Below, piece by piece: positions 59,874-64,000 of a stretch of 64,000 bases of DNA; within the stretch, counting starts at the first letter, position 1, and every line of letters starts with the position of its first letter. The notes below the pieces were generated by a model, which had not been told where the DNA came from, did no database searches, and saw only the letters and a program-made list of their open reading frames with translations. The translations under genes and the position numbers were made by a program. The stretch spans positions 1-64,000 of the forward strand of contig JAGTTS010000011.1 of the NCBI GenBank assembly GCA_018223375.1, read 5' to 3'. The stretch is from Clostridiaceae bacterium Marseille-Q3526 (GTDB lineage: Bacteria; Bacillota; Clostridia; Lachnospirales; Lachnospiraceae).

Positions 59874-60503
59874 ATGGAAGAGAAACCGTTAGAGACAGGA
59901 CAGGGATGGGAAAATGGCAGAAGGGAGCCGCGCTGGAGAAGGCTGTGGCTTCTGTTTTCAGGCATGTTTTATATCAGCGCTTTTACCTTTGGGGGAGGCT
60001 TTGTGATTGTCACCTTTATGAAGCGGAAATTTGTGGACACTCTTCACTGGCTGGACGAGCAGGAAATGCTGGATTTTACAGCCCTGGCCCAGTCGTCGCC
60101 CGGGGCGATTGCCGTGAACGCGGCGATTTTAGTTGGACTTAAAATCTGCGGAGCTGCCGGGATGGCGGCGGCGGTTTTGGGGACGATTCTGCCCCCTATG
60201 ATTATTTTGTCTGTGGTTTCGTTTTTTTACAGCGCTTTTTCCTCGAATCTCTTTGTGGCTCTCGCCCTCAAGGGAATGCAGGCAGGCGTGGCGGCGGTGA
60301 TTCTGGATGTGGCCTGGGATTTAGGGGAAGGCATGGTGAAAAAAAAGAGCCTGTATCTGAATCTGATTCTGGCCGGAGCCTTTGCCGCTGATTTATTCCT
60401 GGGAGTAAACGTTATCTATATTATTCTGGCGGCGGCTGGCGCCGGGATTTTGCGGGCTGTGCTTCAGAAGAAAGATAAGGAAGGAAGGGAGGGCTCCCTG
60501 TGA
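59874..60503 (+). CDS. Chromate transporter, short-chain CHR subunit 1
   Basis: 209 aa with 5-6 helices. CHR-domain motifs FTFGGGFVIVTFMKRKFVD and AQSSPGAIAVNAAILVG (the P-G-x-x-A-x-N core). Short CHR proteins come in adjacent pairs that together equal one long ChrA; the second half overlaps this gene by 4 bp. The known substrate for the family is chromate/sulfate, but in gut anaerobes the physiological anion is unclear. ATG at 59874 after GGGAGGAGCAGG. Confidence 0.85.
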   Translation: MEEKPLETGQGWENGRREPRWRRLWLLFSGMFYISAFTFGGGFVIVTFMKRKFVDTLHWLDEQEMLDFTALAQSSPGAIAVNAAILVGLKICGAAGMAAAVLGTILPPMIILSVVSFFYSAFSSNLFVALALKGMQAGVAAVILDVAWDLGEGMVKKKSLYLNLILAGAFAADLFLGVNVIYIILAAAGAGILRAVLQKKDKEGREGSL

Positions 60504-61060
60504 TTTATTTGCAGCTTTTTTTCAGTTTTTTAAAGGTGGGAATGTTCAGTGTAGGAGGCGGCTATGCGGCCATTCCTCTGATCCAGAGCCAGGCAGTAGA
60601 AGCCTGCGGGTGGCTGACGATGGATGAATTTACCAATTTAGTGACCATTGCGGAGATGACGCCCGGCCCCATCGCCATTAACGCGGCTACCTTTGTGGGA
60701 ATCAGAATTGCGGGAATATCAGGTGCGGCTGCAGCCACTCTGGGCTGTATTTTTCCCTCTTTTCTGATTGTCTCTTTTCTGGCGTTTCTCTATTATAAAT
60801 ACAAGGGCGGTTCCTTTGTCAGCTCCGTGATGTCCTCCCTGCGCCCTGCCGTCGTGGCTCTGATAGCCGCCGCCGGCCTTTCCATGCTGAATACGGCAGT
60901 GTTTAACGGCCAGGCGGTGTCCGTTGGAAATTTAGACGTGATCGGCGCAGCGCTGTTCCTTCTGGCCTTTCTGCTGCTTCGGACGAGAAAATGGAATCCC
61001 ATTCTCGTTATGTGCCTGTGCGGAGCGGCGAACCTGTCTGTAGGGATGGCGCTTCGGTAA
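60500..61060 (+). CDS. Chromate transporter, short-chain CHR subunit 2
   Basis: 186 aa, the partner half: MFSVGGGYAAIPLIQSQAV and AEMTPGPIAINAATFVGIRIAGISGAAAATLG, then three to four more helices. Start is a GTG at 60500 overlapping the previous stop (GTGA), so the pair is translationally coupled. The two halves are expected to insert in opposite topologies and form one transporter. Confidence 0.85.
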   Translation: MIYLQLFFSFLKVGMFSVGGGYAAIPLIQSQAVEACGWLTMDEFTNLVTIAEMTPGPIAINAATFVGIRIAGISGAAAATLGCIFPSFLIVSFLAFLYYKYKGGSFVSSVMSSLRPAVVALIAAAGLSMLNTAVFNGQAVSVGNLDVIGAALFLLAFLLLRTRKWNPILVMCLCGAANLSVGMALR

Positions 61061-61129
61061 GCGAGAACGAGATTGCTGTAGAATGGAAGTTACAATTCAA
61101 TTAAGCATCTATAGGAAAATATAGGAAAA

Positions 61130-62440
61130 CTATCCCTGAATCATCCGATAGACTTTCTGCGGTCGTCCTTTAGTCCCTTTTTGACGATGATATAAGAGGA
61201 CAGCCATATTATAGCGTACCATGCTATCTAACATTCGATTGGCGCTGCGCAGAGTGATATGAAGAATTTCCGCTAAATCTTGGGAGGTAAATTCTGTATC
61301 TCCCAGTATTTCTTTGGCTTTTAAAATTTTTTGAATGGTCAGAGTAGAAAATCCTGTCTCCTTAGCCAGCGCCAAAATTTTTGGGGAAACATCGCTGGAA
61401 AAAGCCACCAATTTTCCATCTCCAAATAAACCGATCTTTTTTCTCGTCACGGTAATCAAATAACTGGTATAATCTGCAGTATTTATTGATTCCTTTAATG
61501 CATATAAGCTGTTTGAAATGGCATTTTGAAGGCTTTCTCCTAATCCATAACCGATATTTACATGAAAATCGCATTTTGTTTCCAGATAAGTTTTTAATGT
61601 ACAAGTTTGAAAGCCACAGGTAAGTTTCTCAACAGAATGGTGGTTCGTAAATACCTGTATAAAATCTCCTTGATCTTCCAGCATAAAATCACAAAGATAT
61701 TTTTTGCTGTACGACCTCAAACACCGGCGGATTTTTTCCTTTGTTTCTTCAGTATTTGGACAAGGTTTGATATCGATCACAGCAGGCCGGTTTTTCTTTA
61801 AATTCTGAATTGTAATGTCATGCATTAAAAGTTCACTGCTCTTTAAAATATCGTCTTGATTACAGTTAACAAAGCGGCAATTTACACCAGCCTTTAAAAG
61901 ATCTGGCACAATCAGGCTTCGTCTGGATAAGGTGTATTTGACGGCTCCGCTCTTCCATAGTTCAATGTGCTTGTTCCTCTTCTCATCTAGGGTACTCCAA
62001 ACTTCACTCGGCGGCATCTGATCCAAATATTCCTGATTTTTTACAAACCATTCTTCGAATTTTCCTTTTTTCATCATTTCAATCAGACTTTTTGCATTAT
62101 CTGGGCACATAACATCGCAAAAATCAAAATAACCGTATTGCAGCGTGAAATCTTGATATTCAAAAATAGCCCGATTAATTTCACGGTAAAAATTACTGAT
62201 GCCGCATTCGATATTCCGTATTGGCTTATGCTTTGGGTATGCCTCCTGAATAATTCGCATCGGAGCAGTTCCTCCTGCCAAAATCCCATCATACTGTTCT
62301 GATATTTGAGAATATACATCTACAATATGTTCATAAGTGTAATATACATGGACATCGATGATATCCGCTAGATCAAGTTTCTTTAGCTCCTTTTTATAAA
62401 AAGCTTCCAGATATGGCGTCGTTAATAACGCTATTTTCAT
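61130..62440 (-). CDS. Putative transcriptional regulator with C-terminal winged HTH
   Basis: 436 aa, not confidently assigned to a family. Residues 1-170 have alternating strands and helices (MKIALLTTPYLEAFYKKEL ... YDGILAGGTAPMRIIQEAYP) similar in style to PrpR_N or periplasmic-binding-like sensor folds. The middle (about 220-345) looks like a degenerate GGDEF-type domain (FHVNIGYGLGESLQNAISNSLYALKES). The C-terminus carries a winged helix: LGDTEFTSQDLAEILHITLRSANRMLDSMVRYNMAVLL...KGRPQKVYRM. It is divergent from the dicarboxylate-carrier gene with palindromic sites between, so it probably controls that gene. ATG at 62440. Confidence 0.6.
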   Translation of the reverse strand: MKIALLTTPYLEAFYKKELKKLDLADIIDVHVYYTYEHIVDVYSQISEQYDGILAGGTAPMRIIQEAYPKHKPIRNIECGISNFYREINRAIFEYQDFTLQYGYFDFCDVMCPDNAKSLIEMMKKGKFEEWFVKNQEYLDQMPPSEVWSTLDEKRNKHIELWKSGAVKYTLSRRSLIVPDLLKAGVNCRFVNCNQDDILKSSELLMHDITIQNLKKNRPAVIDIKPCPNTEETKEKIRRCLRSYSKKYLCDFMLEDQGDFIQVFTNHHSVEKLTCGFQTCTLKTYLETKCDFHVNIGYGLGESLQNAISNSLYALKESINTADYTSYLITVTRKKIGLFGDGKLVAFSSDVSPKILALAKETGFSTLTIQKILKAKEILGDTEFTSQDLAEILHITLRSANRMLDSMVRYNMAVLLYHRQKGTKGRPQKVYRMIQG

Positions 62441-62682
62441 TTTATATCTATTCCTTTCGTTTCACCTATGTATTGCTGTTGATTTCCTTTACTAATTGTA
62501 TGCAGCTATATTTTCTTATGTAAATAAGGTATCTATTGTTTCGCATCTCTGTAACAGAGAGAGTTCAAGTCAGATACTAATAACAGTTTATCATAGCATT
62601 TTGGAAAAGTCCAATCCGAGAATCATCACTTATTTATTTAAAGCTATTTTGAGACGTTTTTTGCATTTTGTAATAAAATCTA

Positions 62683-62711
62683 TTGATTTTAACTAAATTT
62701 TAGTATATAAT
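62683..62711 (+). promoter_or_regulatory. Promoter of the dcuC-like gene
   Basis: -35 TTGATT (62683-62688), 17-bp spacer, perfect -10 TATAAT (62706-62711). Confidence 0.65.
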
Positions 62712-62721
62712 ACCAGTATAT

Positions 62722-62733
62722 AAAGACGTCTTT
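62722..62733. promoter_or_regulatory. Perfect palindrome AAAGACGTCTTT, candidate operator
   Basis: 12-bp perfect dyad just downstream of the predicted transcription start. A similar half site (GAGACGTTTTTT) lies upstream of the -35. Confidence 0.55.
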
Positions 62734-62781
62734 AAATAGCCTTAAATATCCATTGTTCATTTTGCACAGGAGGAAAAGCGA

Positions 62782-64000
62782 ATGGAACTGATTTCTATTG
62801 CTGTTACACTGATTGTAGTGGTTTTTGTGGCTGCTATGATACTAAAAAAATACAAGCCCCATGCAATACTCTTAGGCGGCGGTATCGTTTTATTGCTTTG
62901 CGCTCAATTTATGGGAATTAACAGCGTCATAGTTGATGCAGAGAACAGTACTGGCTTTTGGCTGTTTGATGTTTTTGAATTAATGCGTACTACGTTGCAA
63001 AAGGATGCTGGAGCTACCGGAATGGTCATTATGTCTGCCGGAGCTTATGCCATGTTTATGAACCATGTAGGTGCTAGCGATGTCATGGTAAAAATCTGTA
63101 CAAAACCTTTGAAACATCTAGGTTCCCCTTATATTGTTCTGGCCCTGACTTACACAGTTGGACAGCTCTTGAATATTTTCGTTCCCAGTGCGGCCGGACT
63201 TAGCGTTTTGCTGATGGCTACCGTTTATCCAGTCCTAATTGCATTAGGAGTCAGCCATTTATCTGCCGCTGCTGTTATTGCGTCTGCTGCCTGTTTGGAT
63301 CTTGGTCCAGCTTCTGGCGCTTCCAATATGGCGGCTCAGATGGCCGGACTGGATCCGATGACTTATTTTATTAAGTATCAGGTACCGATTATGCTGGTCG
63401 TTATTCCGCTCGTAACAATTACTCATTATCTGGTTCAGAAGTATTTTGATAAAAAAGAAGGATTTATTGCTGATAAAAATAGTTCTTCCCGACTTGAAGA
63501 TGATGCAACAGAAGATGATGTACCGAAATTCTACGCGATTTTACCTCTGTTCCCACTGGTATTACTGCTTTTATTTAACGAGCTTGTCATTACTTCTGTC
63601 AAAATGAATGTGGTAACTGCCATGATGATGGGAGTGTGTCTTACCATTATTCTTGAAATCATTAGAAAACCAAAGAATGCGTTTGATTCAGTTAAAATTA
63701 TTGATGTTTTCTTTGGCGGAATGGGAAAACAGTTTGCCAATATCATCACATTGATTATGTCTGGCGAGATTTTTGCTGAGGGTTTAAAGCGCATGGGAAT
63801 GATTGATCTAATCATTGAAGGCGCACAGAATATAGGCTTTGGACCAGTTCCAATGACGATAGTTATGGTTGCTATCATTATGATTTCCTCCATTATTATG
63901 GGTTCTGGAGCCGCACCTTTTTACGCTTTTATTGCCTTAGCGCCAACTGTTTCAGAGTCCTTTGGCATTCATCCAGTTATTATGTGTCTGGCAATGCAGC
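62782..64000 (+). CDS. DcuC-family C4-dicarboxylate carrier (3' end beyond window)
   Basis: 406 codons without a stop; runs off the window. ATG at 62782, 8 nt after AGGAGG. Hydrophobic throughout with about 10 helices so far: MELISIAVTLIVVVFVAAMIL, AILLGGGIVLLLCAQFMGI, TLQKDAGATGMVIMSAGAYAMFMNHVGASDVMV, IFVPSAAGLSVLLMATVYPVLIALGVS, LDLGPASGASNMAAQMAGLDP. The NHVGASDVM and VPSAAGLSVLL motifs fit the anaerobic C4-dicarboxylate carrier DcuC group (fumarate/succinate exchange). The substrate is inferred from the family only. Confidence 0.82.
   Translation, partial: MELISIAVTLIVVVFVAAMILKKYKPHAILLGGGIVLLLCAQFMGINSVIVDAENSTGFWLFDVFELMRTTLQKDAGATGMVIMSAGAYAMFMNHVGASDVMVKICTKPLKHLGSPYIVLALTYTVGQLLNIFVPSAAGLSVLLMATVYPVLIALGVSHLSAAAVIASAACLDLGPASGASNMAAQMAGLDPMTYFIKYQVPIMLVVIPLVTITHYLVQKYFDKKEGFIADKNSSSRLEDDATEDDVPKFYAILPLFPLVLLLLFNELVITSVKMNVVTAMMMGVCLTIILEIIRKPKNAFDSVKIIDVFFGGMGKQFANIITLIMSGEIFAEGLKRMGMIDLIIEGAQNIGFGPVPMTIVMVAIIMISSIIMGSGAAPFYAFIALAPTVSESFGIHPVIMCLAMQ

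Larger units (their letters stand above)
62441..62781. other. Divergent regulatory region between regulator and dcuC-like gene
   Basis: 341 bp, A/T-rich, without a supported gene; it holds the promoter at 62683-62711, the palindrome at 62722-62733 and a related GAGACGTTTTTT at 62651-62662. Confidence 0.55.

Noticed and set aside
1..64000. CRISPR arrays, tRNA and rRNA genes
   Set aside because: No regularly spaced 24-37 bp repeats and no cloverleaf or rRNA landmark sequences were seen on either strand.

Overview
This window looks like a chromosomal segment of a strictly anaerobic, low-to-mid GC Firmicute, most probably a Lachnospiraceae (Clostridium cluster XIVa) gut bacterium. The reasons are near-universal AGGAGG-type ribosome binding sites, an [FeFe]-hydrogenase locus, the clostridial SCIFF ranthipeptide operon linked to secDF-tgt-yajC, a CspABC-like subtilase, and IME/IS types common in this group. 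Species is not determinable from sequence reading alone.

Layout. (1) 1-8.5 kb: three paralogous secreted, very acidic proteins built almost wholly of cell-wall/choline-binding type repeats. The first two are convergent (inverted) copies. Between them lies a compact RNA-rich interval with what reads as a complete type I toxin-antitoxin locus (38-aa hydrophobic toxin, convergent antisense RNA, both promoters readable) plus a second small-RNA-like unit. An AAA+ ATPase/DUF234 gene with a perfect 12-bp inverted repeat upstream and a tiny Xre protein sit between copies 2 and 3. (2) 8.6-16.7 kb: marR divergent from ftsH, then uvrA, a GNAT acetyltransferase and guaA. (3) 16.7-26.8 kb: a ~10.1-kb integrative mobilizable element in the 3' end of guaA, with an 11-bp direct repeat at both ends, matching integrase arm-type repeats, repressor with operator array, xis, int, a small accessory mobilization protein, a RepA-like ATPase split by an IS3-family element, MobV-type relaxase, TnpV, and a resistance cargo of an ABC-F protein behind an attenuator-like leader plus a lincosamide-nucleotidyltransferase-like gene. 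A fragment of another integrase lies just outside. (4) 27-39 kb: purC, RlmI-like methyltransferase, htrA, clpX, a membrane protein, an S8 protease, lspA-like gene, an ISAs1-family copy inactivated by an amber codon, and a CorC/HlyC-type protein. (5) 39-45 kb: TIGR04086 membrane protein divergent from the SCIFF peptide, its radical-SAM maturase, secDF, tgt and yajC. (6) 45-52 kb: leuB, ilvD, ilvB, serC, serA. (7) 52-62.5 kb: M23 peptidase, hotdog thioesterase, MBL hydrolase, HAAS-domain membrane protein, flavin reductase, an A-type [FeFe]-hydrogenase with an unusual partner joining the NuoF C-terminal Fe-S domain to a GltD-like flavoprotein, and a two-gene chromate transporter. (8) 62.8 kb to the end: the start of a DcuC-type dicarboxylate carrier, divergent from a DNA-binding regulator.

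Themes: branched-chain amino-acid and serine biosynthesis are grouped; protein quality control and export (FtsH, HtrA, ClpX, SecDF/YajC) recur; the accessory parts are the surface-repeat/TA cluster and the resistance IME. All family assignments come from reading motifs, not from database searches.
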